Shown here: positions 34,189 through 44,984 of the stretch, piece by piece
Layout of the letters: each line of letters opens with the position of its first letter
Numbering within the stretch: position 1 is the stretch's first letter
DNA from: Smallanthus sonchifolius
Taxonomy: Eukaryota > Streptophyta > Magnoliopsida > Asterales > Asteraceae
Direction of reading: 5' to 3'
DNA length: 64,000 nucleotides
NCBI GenBank assembly: GCA_023525975.1
Contig: JAKNSE010000037.1
Span: forward strand, 682,001-746,000
Translations under genes and position numbers: made by a program
The notes under the pieces: generated by a model
What the model was told of the DNA's origin: nothing
What the model saw: only the letters and a program-made list of their open reading frames with translations
Database searches by the model: none

Positions 34189-34831
34189 AATATCCGGAAT
34201 CGAAACTAAAACAGTGACTAGTTTCGGGTGGACTACTTTGATCGAAACAACTAGTTTCGATAGGGATACACAGATCGAAACTCCTAGTTTCGATAGAATT
34301 AAAAGAGCCCGAAACTACTTAGTTTCGATAGAAGAAATACAACTCGAAACAACTAGTTTCGATTGAAGCTAGTTTCGATACTGAAAGTTTCGACAAACAA
34401 ATTTCGATATCCACAGTTTCGATTAAAACAAGACAAAAGCTAGTTTCGATTGTACCTTCTCCCGACAAACAGTAGACAAGAAGTTTCGATGACCAACGGA
34501 ATTCAGAGACTGTCCCCAGTAGTTTCGATAGCTTCTTCCCCAAGTTTCAGAGAAACTCCATTGATGAACAAGCTTCAAAAGTAATAATGCAGAAATGAGA
34601 ATCCGATCCAGCAAAAACCTTCGGCTGACTTTCCTGATCACGAAACCGACCTCAGATTTCAAAGTCACGAACACAAATCCTTGTAAACCGATGAAACAGT
34701 AGCCGTCATTCAATAAAACAGTACTTCCGAGAATAGATGTGCAAAATCCCAAAATAAGCTTCGAATAACCTCACAAAACACCTAGAATCGATCAATAAAC
34801 CTGATAACACTAAAAAATACTAGAGCATATA
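34189..34831 (-). other. 5' leader of element B with palindromes
   Basis: Untranslated region between PBS and gag. On the plus strand, 34200-34450 holds at least five TCGAAAC-N5-GTTTCGA palindromes (for example 34241-34261 and 34273-34294) plus several GTTTCGAT half-sites. The remainder to 34831 shows no repeats. Confidence 0.75.
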
Positions 34832-34843
34832 GCTCTGATACCA
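34832..34843 (-). other. Primer-binding site of element B, tRNA-Met type
   Basis: On the minus strand this reads TGGTATCAGAGC, two bases after the LTR end (TGTAGG on the plus strand at 34846). Confidence 0.9.
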
Positions 34844-34845
34844 AT

Positions 34846-35384
34846 TGTAGGTCCAGATTTCTCTTGAAATCACTGATTTGATCGATTACACACACACACA
34901 CAGGCGGAAACTGTGTGTATGCTGGTGAAACAAATGGTAGAAACAGAATCGGTGAAGATAACAGGCTAACCTCACTATGAATCAACACAAAATGATATGA
35001 AAATGCAAGAAAGTGTAAAAACAACTGCAAAATGTATTGATTCAAGAACAATGTGAAAGAGAAGGTTCAGGGTTACAGCCGCTACTCACGCCCTAAACAT
35101 TCTCAAACTAGGCTATTTATAGTAGATGACAGGTATCGAAACTATGTTCAATCGAAACAACAAGTTTCGATTGACCATTTACAAGTGATACACAAACCTG
35201 TCGAAACTACCATCTATCGAAACTACTAGTTTCGATTGAACAAACTCAATCGAAACTAAGTAGTTTCGATGGCCCAGACTTGGCTAATAAAGCAGTAAAT
35301 TACATAAAACTGAAATTACATTTAATGAAATGACAGAAAGTAAACTAGTCTAAAATTTGTTTAAACATACAATAAATGACAACA
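34846..35384 (-). repeat. 5' LTR of element B
   Basis: The PBS-side end is certain (TGTAGGTCC on the plus strand, shared with 23442). The far end at 35384 (AACA) is inferred from TG..CA termini and may be off. It contains a TATAAATA box (35121-35114, minus strand) and palindromes just upstream of it (35134-35270). Confidence 0.7.
35134..35270. promoter_or_regulatory. Palindrome cluster upstream of TATA, LTR B
   Basis: 35148-35174 has 11-base arms TCAATCGAAAC/GTTTCGATTGA around AACAA. 35216-35236 has arms ATCGAAAC/GTTTCGAT around TACTA. 35249-35270 has arms ATCGAAACTA/TAGTTTCGAT around AG. A half-site lies at 35134. The cluster starts 13 bp upstream of the TATA box. Confidence 0.8.
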
Positions 35385-36116
35385 GCTTATACATAAGATA
35401 TGACTCTACAACACAGGGCCCGTAAAACAAATTCCAGGTCTCTCCCCATTTTGTTTCCCAATGTACAATGGCCTAAGCAGTATGTACTGTCGGGGAGGGC
35501 TCTAGCACCCAAATTGTACCTTAAATAAAATGGATGAAGTTGATCAAAAAAATTGTTGGAACTCTTCAGAGAGAAAGAAGGAAAATACACTAGAAAGATT
35601 GTGTTGTTTGGTGCATTTTCCATTATCTCATAAGTTGAAACACCCCATTCACCATTAACCAAAACCTTTAAGTATTTTGACTAAAACTTAAAAGACATGT
35701 TAAATGGAATTTAACTAATTCAACATGGTGTTTCAACTAGCAAACTTGAAAAAAAAAATCAGGTTTATATAATTTGTTTTCAGAAAAATTTTTCCAACAT
35801 AAATAAAAAAGAAATTAAATAAGTGGACCGATTAGTGACACGTGGACCAGAGAGACATCTTGACAACACAAAAAAAGGATGTACCGTACGCATTAGAGGA
35901 TATACTGTAGCCACCAAAACAGTTGGTCCAATAATGTATTGCCACGTGGACCAATCACGAATTACAACTATAGAACCCTTGCTCGAATGTTTTTAGTTTC
36001 AATGGATTTAATTTAATATTTATGAAACCGATGGAGCTTTGCATATCAAATCAAGCATGTAAACTCCGAGACCTCTGGATCAGGCTCGGATGATACAAGA
36101 GTTTCTAGAAGGGAAA
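35385..36116. other. Unassigned AT-rich sequence
   Basis: No coding similarity. Two copies of a cacgtggacca motif (G-box core) occur near 35840 and 35943. I cannot tell whether this is host sequence or an old element. Confidence 0.3.
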
Positions 36117-36622
36117 TGTCGGGTTGTACCAAGAAAAACATAACACCGTTAGTCTCGTCACAGTGAGGACCCCGGGAGGTGTCGTTGTGACCAGCCTACG
36201 GCGTGAGAGCAGGTATGGGTATTTGGGAATGATAAGTATAGAGAATGAATGAGTGAATTGGAGAGCATGCCTTTACCTTAGGTTTCTTGGGTATTTATAC
36301 CTGAGAATCCTTGTCTTACATTTATTGGCTAGACCAAAATGCTTAGGCCATTTATTAAGGTTGTTAGTAATGGCTCTCGCATTATCGACTATTCTTTGTC
36401 TATTGGATCGTATTCTGACGTATTGATTCTGTGGTTTCTATACCGTTGCTCGTTTGTCATTTTTCATGGCACGTCTGGACCTTTTTCCGTCCATGGGGCT
36501 TTGGTTAAGGTCCGACTTTTGGGCCACTTGGTTCGGTTGTTGGTTGCTTTATATTTGCATATGGTTACCCGGACTTGGGCTTTGGGATATGTTCGGGGCC
36601 CTTACCGTGTCATATCCCAACA
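36117..36622 (-). repeat. Copia-like LTR, minus strand (G1)
   Basis: 506 bp with plus-strand ends TGTCGGG and CCCAACA, followed at 36623 by the complement of a polypurine tract (agtctccctct). A minus-strand TATAAATA lies near 36296. Open frames inside it (36339-36669) are not genes. It has no palindrome cluster upstream of the TATA box. Confidence 0.5.
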
Positions 36623-37008
36623 AGTCTCCCTCTAGTCTATCAGTTGTTTCAGCCCAACGGGACAAATGATGGACTAAATATCTGCGTGTATTTTGTAGGA
36701 GTTGAATCTTATTGGGTTTGAGTGTGAGACAGCTATATTAACTATAGGGTTTTGAGTGCTTTATTTAGTGAGAGTTATCTTTGCTTTGCCAAGTGGAAGA
36801 TGCGTTCCATGTGTCGATCATCTGTTCATTTGCAACGTTTGAAATTCAAAAAAGTTGAACCGACTTACTTTTACTTTCCTTATAACCACCGGTTCCTTTT
36901 TCGGATTCCTTTCATCGATCCTTCTCCTAGATTTACCTCTCCTCCTTCTTCCGGTTATCTCTTACTACCAACTTCCTTCGTCCTTCCTTGTTTTATGGAG
37001 TCAAGTTC
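36623..37008. other. Unassigned sequence between two LTRs
   Basis: This may be the 3' internal end of the element carrying the previous LTR. No conserved coding motif is visible; a 96-codon frame at 36752-37042 shows nothing recognisable. Confidence 0.3.
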
Positions 37009-37871
37009 TGTTGGTAATATAGTACTAGTTTTTAACTTTTAAAAACAATATTTATTTAAACCTTTTAAATAAATAAATCGGATATACTCAGCGGAAGCGA
37101 TTTAACGTACTAATAACAGATCAGATCTGGATTTCGGACAGTGATCCGATTACATGCGTATAAACAATATAATATAAACCAACCATAGGGTGTTTATATA
37201 TTATACCTTCTATGATAACCAAATCAGAACACCTCAGATCAACGGGTGTCACGCTAGATGACACGATCACGAAAAACCTGCAAAACACGTCACACGAGTG
37301 CGCATGAGAGGAACCCGGTCACGATGGTGGCGTGCGACGAAGAAGGCGCAGGAGACGGCGGCTTGAGGTGGTGGTCGCCGGCTTCACAGCGGAGAACGGC
37401 GGTGGGTGGCGTCGACCGGAAAACCGAGAGGAGGGAGAGAGGGTTTTAAAACCCTCTCGGTGGCTAGATTCAGTTTTAGGGTTCACACTTAAGGATATAT
37501 TTATAATTACATTAATTACAAATCACACCCCAGGGTATTAACATTTAATTCCATGTAATTAATTATAAAATGCATTTAACCCTCGTAGTTTATTGATAAC
37601 AATTAATAAGTAAAAACCAGATTATTTAATGCTTAACATTTAATCATTAAATCCCTCATAAATAATTATTTCACTAACTAATTAGTTAACTCAGTCACCG
37701 ATAAAATTTCTTTAAATATTAATCCGCCGTTTATCTAAACCTTCTTTAGTGATTTATAATATTTAACAGTTAAATATTATATATTTGCTTGTTGTCTAAG
37801 GTGTAACTCTTTCGATCGTACCTCGTGAGCAACGTTGACTTAATTGACGATCGGACATCACATATCCAACA
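37009..37871 (-). repeat. Copia LTR, minus strand (G2)
   Basis: 863 bp with plus-strand ends TGTTGG and CCAACA. It is followed by atctcccacttggac, the complement of a typical Copia polypurine tract (gtccaagtgggagat). GC-rich frames inside (37258-37541) are not genes. Confidence 0.65.
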
Positions 37872-38330
37872 ATCTCCCACTTGGACGATTCATCAATTAA
37901 TCGGTTCAACATAGACAGTGGCGGACGCCTAGTTGTATCTCACTGCCCCTAGCAAGGCATGACGTATTACAATCGTAAAACTACTTCCTTGTGTACATGT
38001 AACCTTTACTTATTCAAGTGTAACAATCATAGTAAACATATCTATGTATCCTTTCTGTTTAGGGCATTCGTTGAACATGAGACATGGATACAATCCATTT
38101 CTCATATGATGTTCAACTATTCTTGTTCTCGTTCTCCAATTCAAAGTGGTTTAAACAAACTACATTTAGTTTTAGCATGGTCATGCATTTTACACCAGTT
38201 CGAATCAACGAGGGTGCCAGAATGTTCAACTCCTAATTAAAGAAGAACAAAAATTCTTTGGCCACGTACAACTCCCACTAAACTTCAGATTATTACTGAT
38301 CATACCCTTATTACTGCCTATTAAGGTACA
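37872..38330 (-). other. 3' internal remnant of Copia element G2
   Basis: It starts with the polypurine tract and continues as noncoding sequence with no readable RNase H. It is cut by the Athila-type sequence near 38331-38341. Confidence 0.4.
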
Positions 38331-38340
38331 ACGTTAGATA

Positions 38341-38671
38341 TATCATATGTCATCATTTATATTTTACATACATAATAATCCCCATATTATAGTACTAATT
38401 GAATAATAACCTTGCAATTGATGCTTAAAACGTTTATATTTTGTAATTGCAGGTTATTCGGTGTTGAAAATATAAATCAAGCTAAATCCTATCAAAAACA
38501 CCAAGAATTCAAGCTTCTAGAAGATTCATTCCCTAGCATTGACCCCCAAGAAGTAAAAATTAGTCATAAAAAGTCAACCAGCAGCTAAAAGACAAAACTT
38601 GGGAAAAGTTGGGGGATGCACGATCGAGCATCCCATTGCACGGCCGTGCAATGCCCTCTCTTGCTCCCCAC
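38341..38671 (+). repeat. Truncated Athila-type LTR
   Basis: Matches 39285-39617 at the start of the full LTR with few differences and then diverges sharply. It holds palindromes at 38613-38634 and 38634-38653. Confidence 0.8.
38613..38653. promoter_or_regulatory. Palindromes in truncated Athila-type LTR
   Basis: 38634-38653 is a perfect 20-bp palindrome (arms CATTGCACGG/CCGTGCAATG). 38613-38634 has GGGATGC/GCATCCC around ACGATCGA, with one mismatch near the centre. Confidence 0.75.
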
Positions 38672-39260
38672 TGCCGAAAGAACCATACGAAAAGGCAGCA
38701 ATGTGTATTACGAGCCCTCGCATTAGTTATACCCTCATGATCTGAGTATTGTAGAGGGACCTGCTAGTATTCTCCATTTTAAGGCATGAGGCCGTAGCTG
38801 TGTTTTTCACGATAGCTGAAGCCCTTCAAACCCTTTTAAAACCCCTAAAAACCCAAAAATATTTTCATTTTCCCCTTTAGTTTTACTTTAGCCACATTAC
38901 AACCCTTTAAAGTCCTCTTGATTCATGCATACTACTTAGTTAGCTGGTGGAGACTTGATTTGCATACAAGCTTATGACTATTGCATAATTCGATTCAAAT
39001 TTGAGTGTTCCACTTAACTTACATTATCCATATATTTATAAACCTAGAGTTGAGTGAACATTGTGAGTAGTGAGGAGTTTTTGCATAATCAAAGTTCTAG
39101 TAGGCTTGTCATAGATTCCATCATCTTAAAACAGAAAAATATAAAAATAGAATAAGCAACTCAGGAGTTATGCCGGAGCTTCGCCTTGTTTGGAGTTCCA
39201 TTCCCTTGTAAAGTTTTTAGTTATGGGTATGATCATGCATGAGTTTGCTTGAGTACAAGC
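38672..39260 (+). other. Athila-type 3' internal noncoding region
   Basis: No coding frame. It leads directly into the polypurine tract at 39261, so it is the region after the last ORF, joined to an LTR fragment by deletion of everything between. Confidence 0.5.
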
Positions 39261-39277
39261 AAAGTTTAAGTGTGGGG
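39261..39277 (+). other. Polypurine tract, Athila type
   Basis: Aaagtttaagtgtgggg directly before the LTR start TGTTATG. This is the form usual in Athila elements. Confidence 0.75.
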
Positions 39278-40977
39278 TGTTATGATATGTCATCATTTAT
39301 ACATATTTTACATACATAATAATCCTAATATTATGGTACTAATTGAATAATAAATTTCCAATTGATGCTTAAAACTTTTATATTTTGTAATTGCAGGTTA
39401 TTCGGTGTTGAAAATATAAATTAAGCTAAATCCTATTAACATAACACCAAGAATTCAACCTTCTAGAAGATTCATTCCCGAGTATTGACCCCCAAGAAGT
39501 CAAAATTGGTCAACAAAAGTCAACCAGCAGCTAAAAGACAAAACTAGGGAAAAGTTGGGGGATGCACGGTCGTGCATCCCATTGCACGGCTGCGCAATGC
39601 CCTCTCTTGCTCCCCACGGCCCAGTACAGTGTCCTCTGTACCCTGTTTGATTCCCTAGACCTTTGCACGACCGTGCAACCCAATGCACGGCCGTGCATTG
39701 CACATTTTGAGGCCTATAAATAGGAGGTTTCAGTTTTTCATTCCACACACCATTTCATACCTCAAGAACACTTCAGAAGAGAGCATTCTCGTTGTTAGAG
39801 TAGAGAGTAGATAGAAGAGGGGCTCTTCCTCCTTGTTCCACATTAGGGGAGCCTACGAAACTCATCGTTACGCTAGTCGTTATGGCCATTCGTGGTTAAA
39901 ACTTCTTTGTATTGCTAGGGTGAAGATGATGTTTGGTGCATGTTAATGTTTAACGTATTAATTTAGTGGTATGTTTATGTCTTTAATTAATTCGCTCTTA
40001 AAAACCACCTTTTGGTGGGCTTTTATTATTGTCTAAATCCGTCATTATATTTGTGAGTGTCTTGATTTTAAAGAGTAAGATCATAAAACCCTTTTTAATC
40101 AAACTTTCTTTGAAACTCGTATGTCTTTATACAAGCAGAGATTGATAAGCCAACGTTTGGTCTATACTTCTAAGATCGCACGTCCTCATACGAGCTTATT
40201 ATGCGACCAAGAATTGGTGAACTCATGTTGGTAACAGTACGTCTTTATACTTGGTCCCATTGTTACACCGCCTCCCGGTGAGCAAAATATAATCACCTAT
40301 TTAACTTTAATATAAAGCATTTTAAGTCCGATGTCTTAAACCAACCCGGAGATGACCATTCGATGGGTTGAGGGTAACTGTTGTCCCTAACAGGAGGCAC
40401 TACTATTTTAATTTTAAGATTATAATTCGTGAATCAAATGTAGTGAGGACGAGGCTCTAGCGGTGACCCATGTCACAAGTTTTTAGTAGTCATACCACTG
40501 AATCAGTCAACCTAACATTATCACGTACCAAGCTGATTCGAATCCCGAAGCAATACTATCCGTAATCTGATCATTTTCGCCTTATTTACTTTTCTGCTAT
40601 TTACTATTCTGCTAGTTACATTTCTGTTACACATATCACGCACATTTTTACTTTTATGTTATTTACTTTACCGTCATTTACTTTTATGTTCTTTACTTTA
40701 CCGTCATTTACTTTTATGCTTCCCAAGCACACAAAACGCACTCACTAATTAATCCGGCTAAACGATAACAAAAGCTGAGTATTGGAACTCGACCGTGTCC
40801 ATTGGTTCGATACTTGGTTCTTACCTAAACTATATTACGCTGCGATAGGTACACTTGCCTATTGTGTGTGTTTTAAGTTAAAGTAATTATCACTTTATAA
40901 ATTTAAAACCTGATCTTGTGAAACCTTCCTAAAAATATATTTACTTATATTTTATAAACTTATATCACACGACAACA
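39278..40977 (+). repeat. Athila-type LTR, full length
   Basis: 1,700 bp, starts TGTTATG, ends GACAACA. It is preceded by a polypurine tract and followed by a primer-binding site, so it is shared between an upstream remnant and the downstream gag. It has a TATAAATA box at 39715-39722 with palindromes just upstream. Confidence 0.75.
39559..39700. promoter_or_regulatory. Palindrome cluster upstream of TATA, Athila-type LTR
   Basis: 39559-39580 has arms GGGATGCACG/CGTGCATCCC around GT. 39581-39598 is a decayed copy (two transitions) of the perfect palindrome at 38635-38652. 39663-39678 has TTGCACG/CGTGCAA around AC. 39681-39700 is a perfect 20-bp palindrome (arms CAATGCACGG/CCGTGCATTG). It ends 15 bp before the TATA box. 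Confidence 0.8.
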
Positions 40978-40983
40978 AGTTTT

Positions 40984-41001
40984 TGGCGCCGTTGTCGGGG
41001 A
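40984..41001 (+). other. Primer-binding site, tRNA-Asp type
   Basis: TGGCGCCGTTGTCGGGGA, seven bases after the LTR end. This is the PBS known from Athila elements, complementary to tRNA-Asp, with one change (T at the twelfth base). Confidence 0.85.
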
Positions 41002-41181
41002 CACGGTGATTTCAAGGAAAAATCGAGTTAACGGATTAGCCTTTTATATTCCATCTGTTTTTCTTTCACATTTTGTTGCAGGTAGTGTATGATCCAAAGT
41101 TCTACTACTTGTTTATAGAAACCTTTAGCAGAACCCGAATGATTCTTCCACCGCCGAGTACGAGAAAACCGTGCTAGAAAA

Positions 41182-42829
41182 ATGGCCGTCGAAAACCGCA
41201 CTATTGCCGAATTTGCAAGACCGTCACTTGACGCTTTGGGGTCTAGTATCACAAGACCGACCGTTGACGCTAACAACTTTGAGATCAAATCTCATGTCAT
41301 CCATATGATCCAGTCATCATGCACTTTTAACGGATTACCCGATGAGGATCCACATGCACACATCGCAAATTTCCTTGAAATTTTTTATATCTTCAAACTA
41401 AACGGAGTGTCGAATACCATTCATATCCGAATGTTCCCTTTTTCCTTAAGGGAGCGAGCTAAGGCATGGTTGAATTCTCTTACGACCGGGTCAATCACAA
41501 CTTGGGATGATCTCGCCCAGAAGTTCCTGTCAAAGTATTTCCCACCGGCCAAAACTGCTAAGTTAAGAAATGATATCACCACTTTCACTCAGGACGATGG
41601 TGAATCGCTATATGAGGCATGGGAACGCTTTAAGGATATGTTAAGAAAATGTCCTCACCATGGGCTAAAGGTCTGGCTGCAAGTATCATCCTTCTACAAT
41701 GGGTTGCACAATCAAGCCCGTCAGACACTTGATGCTACTGCGGGTGGAATGTTTGGGAACAAGAGGCCACAGGAGGCTTACAACCTAATTGAAGAAATAG
41801 CTATGAACAGCTATCAATGGTACAACCCAAGGACTAACAGGGGAACAAGGCAAGGAGTTCACGCTGTCGATGCTGTCACATCACTGTCTACTCAAGTAGA
41901 TGCCCTTACCACACGACTAACCCAAATTAGCAAGGGCAAATCAACACCTGAAACAATGGAAGAAGTGAAAAGAATCACAGCAGATGCTGAGTAGGTTGAC
42001 TTCATCGGAACAAACCGCCCACAAAACAACCTCTATAATAACACCTACAACCCTGGATGGAGGAATCATCCAAACTTCAGCTAGAGAGATAATAACAACC
42101 AAGGACAATCTGGTTTTGGACAACAACAACAGTTTCAGCAAAGGCAACCTCAGAACTTTCAACCTCATCAACAGTTTCAAGGAACAAACAAACTGGGTAA
42201 TGGGTTAAGCCTGGAGGACGTGGTGACTAAACTAATCTCTACAACTGAAAGTCAAGCCCTCCTAGCAGATTCTCATCACAAGCAATACGAGGAAAGGTTT
42301 AGTCTACATGAAGCTGAGTTCAAGACACAGAAAGCTACCCATCAATCCATTGAGACACAGTTAGGACAAATAGAGAAACTTTTGTCCGAAAGACAACCAG
42401 GATGTCTCCCAAGTAACACGGAGACTAATCCAAAAGCCAATGTCTGTGCTATTACCCTAAGGAATAGCAAAGTCTACCCAGAGCCACCAATTACAGGAGA
42501 AGAGGTCCAATCACCAAGGAGAGAGATATTCACCGGAGTACCGCTCCGTCCACAACCAGCAAGTTCAACTACTCAAAAACCATAGCCCAATGTAATCCCA
42601 CCTCTTGTGATGGATCTTCCTCCAAAAGTCCCACCAAAAAGAACGTTCCAGTCTCACGTACCGTACCCAGGAAGGCTAGTTAAGCAGAAAACCGACGAAC
42701 AATATGAAAAATTCATAGAGCTCTTAAGCCAAATCCACGTCAACATTCCCTTCTTGGATAATATACAACAAATGCCAAAGTATGGACGTTTCTCGAAGGA
42801 TTTCCTTACAAACAAGAGAAACATGGAAG
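41182..42829 (+). pseudogene. Athila-type gag
   Basis: From an ATG at 41182 the frame carries the retrotransposon gag domain (FPFSLRERAKAWLNSL, ITTWDDLAQKFLSKYFPP, LYEAWERFKDMLRKCPHHG, EAYNLIEEIAMN). A glutamine-rich part (about 42095-42185) and the region before the protease (ITLRNSKVYPEPP, PYPGRL) follow. In-frame stops at 41992, near 42081 and at 42583, all in one frame, break it. It ends at 42829 where the duplicated segment begins, so protease, RT, integrase and any late ORF are absent. Gag forms the particle. Confidence 0.85.
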
Positions 42830-42839
42830 AACCAACTGA

Positions 42840-43595
42840 CACACCTGAAGCAACATCGTCCTCAGCCGCCCTAGATAAAAAAAAAGCATGTTCAAGATTA
42901 ATCCTCCACGAGAAGTCCATTATGTCATATCATCCAATGCACTTGCAACGAAGAACGATCGTTCTCCTATCTTAAGCTGGATGTTTGACAATGAGAAAAG
43001 ACTTTATCTAATTAAGAGAAAGAATGGACGAAAAGAGTATTTTGCAAGTCCACACGATTTTAGGACAATGCCCAGATTTGATCTTTAAGCTATGAATAAA
43101 TCTCCTTTTTACAATCCAGGAAATGATGGAGATGCAAGAAACTTTGTGTCATTTCTTGACAGGGAGTGTGATAGTGGATTCAAAATACTGCAACCTGCTA
43201 AATGCAAGAGGGTGAAGTCAAAGTACATCATTGATATAATCAGCAAGAAGCCCCTTGTAATGGAAATCTATCCTCCTCCCAAGACCATGGAATGTGTCCC
43301 AGTTCATCAAGCGTTGCCTGACAATTCACTAAGTCAACTTGAGTACTGGTCTTACAGTTCTATGACAGGATATCTAGACATTCACTGCACTGACAGAGAG
43401 TTCACCATTTCTGACCCTATGGATCTATTGAAGTTTGGGAAGGAAGACAAGCTGAGATTATCCAAGCGGAGATTATTTGTGCCTGAAGAATGTGAGAAAG
43501 ACACCAAGCCATTTGTAAAAGTCTTGGCAACGGCAAATGTTAAACGCCTCTATGCGGGAGGTGGTGATCACTCAACTGACATTGAAATATTATGA
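42840..43595 (+). pseudogene. Extra ORF 3' end, second copy
   Basis: The C-terminal domain of the element A extra ORF (WMFDNEKRLYLIKRK, FRTMPRFDL), with a stop at 43086-43088 as in copy 1. After that an uninterrupted 167-codon frame (43092-43595) reaches the natural end, where copy 1 has an additional TAG (about 21978). It shows the original C-terminus, basic and ending DIEIL. Confidence 0.8.
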
Positions 43596-43626
43596 GTTCC
43601 TTGAATACATTAGCTTAGGGGGAGAT

Positions 43627-44454
43627 TGTAAGGATCAAACCTAATAGGCTAATGCATCAAGAGATCACCGGGAAGTTCAAAAGAAGACAGTATGGAAGTA
43701 TGCGGCTGCATACTTCATGACTTAGCTGCATACTTGAAGTATGCGGTGCCCAACCACATATTTGAAGTATGCGGCCCAGGCCCAAGCCCAAGCCCAACCG
43801 AATAGTATATATAGTTTGTTTTGTATTCTTTATATCAGACTCAACATTTTGTACTTTATCATGCTCTTCATCAGCACTTTGCAAACTCTCACCATCACTT
43901 GAACTATCATCATCAGTCGACTCTTCAGGATTTTCAGAATGTATTTCAGCTACAAAAGCTTGACTCACAGCACCAACCAGATCTTCAAGATGAATACCCT
44001 AATCATAATTTTCATCATTCTGAGCAACCAATGCAGATGATGTGGATGCATGATTAGAATTCCCAGATCCAGAGGAACCATGTGACTGAGTACGATTGTT
44101 CTGAAAAGTATTAGGCTTCTTCTGAGAATCAAATTCTACTTTCGTCTTCACACATTCTTTGGCAAAATGACAATATTCTTGACAATTATAGCATCGAACT
44201 TTTGTTTTGTCAAACCCCATTCGTGATCGACTGTTAGAACCAATATACTTTCTTCCAGTCTTCTCGGTTAGACGAGTTGTTAAGCGACATTTTGTATTTT
44301 TTTCAGTGGTTTATCAATATACGAATCATTTGACAATCAGTTGTGTCTCGTCCTTACTATTTGTACCTACAAGTCACGTGTTGAGTCTGTTTCCGCCAGG
44401 TTCGACACGCTGTTGAATCCGTTGATTGAAGATCCTCAGGATTCAGACCTTACA
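43627..44454 (+). repeat. LTR A, second copy, interrupted
   Basis: Ends TGTAAGG and CCTTACA as at 22138-22535. An insertion of about 430 bp occupies 43831-44264. The palindrome at 43695-43716 carries GCTGC where copy 1 has GCCGC, as does the second palindrome. Confidence 0.85.
43831..44264 (-). pseudogene. Captured SIRE-type gag fragment inside LTR A copy
   Basis: On the minus strand this encodes a Gag knuckle (CYNCQEYCHFAKEC, near 44195-44154) preceded by GFDKTKVR and followed by an asparagine/serine-rich and acidic stretch. It resembles the middle of Gag in the other SIRE-type elements but is not identical to any in the window. Ten bases of LTR are missing at the insertion point, which suits filler DNA captured at a repaired break. 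Confidence 0.75.
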
Positions 44455-44984
44455 GTTTAGAAAACATCTTTTCTAATACGCACATTAGAAACTACATGTT
44501 TCAAAACATTTGAAACCAATATTATTTAACCAAATAATAGTTTCTAACACGCTCGTTAGAAAGAAAAGATAAAACGTTGACAAACGTTTTTATTTTATGG
44601 GTTTTACAAAAACCACTTTTTCTAACACTCATTAGGAAAAAAAAAGATAAAACGTTGACACACGTTTATTTTATGGGTTTTACAAAAAATACTTTTTCTA
44701 ACACACTCACTAGAAAAATTCAAATACTTCAAAACGCATTTTGAAACACTTATATTGTTATATATGATTCGATTTAACGAAACATGACCAAAACCCATAA
44801 ACTCGAAAGTGTTGAATCAAAACATTCGTTTTCGGATTCTGTATTGTTCTCCAATAATTAATCTGACTCGTTTGTATTACATACATGAATTCCCAAATTT
44901 TATTTGAAAAATTATAACTAAAATTTTCCAAGCAGAAATCTATTTATAACCATTTTAAGAATCCAAGATCCTTATAATAAGGTT

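Larger units (their letters stand above)
23442..35384 (-). mobile_element. SIRE-type Copia element B, nearly complete
   Basis: A 12-kb element on the minus strand: 5' LTR (35384-34846), initiator tRNA-Met PBS, a leader with many palindromes, gag, PR-IN-RT-RNaseH, a 2-kb noncoding region, the extra ORF and a truncated 3' LTR (23622-23442). The order and the extra ORF fit the SIRE/Maximus lineage of Ty1/Copia. It is the best-preserved SIRE-type element in the window: gag is open, pol has two nonsense codons, and the extra ORF has one stop and one frameshift. Confidence 0.85.
42830..44984 (+). repeat. Duplicated segment, copy 2
   Basis: Second copy of 21341-23067. The left end is fused to Athila-type gag and the right end to SIRE-type gag of element C. 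It is longer than copy 1 by an insertion of about 430 bp in the LTR. Confidence 0.9.

Noticed and set aside
36339..36669. Frames of 98 and 71 codons
   Set aside because: They lie inside a minus-strand LTR (36117-36622) and show no domain.
37258..37541. Arginine-rich frames that could suggest a small basic protein
   Set aside because: GC-rich part of a Copia LTR (37009-37871); the overlapping frames are equally open.
35385..38330. A host gene between the retroelements
   Set aside because: No frame with splice-compatible exons or a recognisable domain; the interval is largely LTR sequence.
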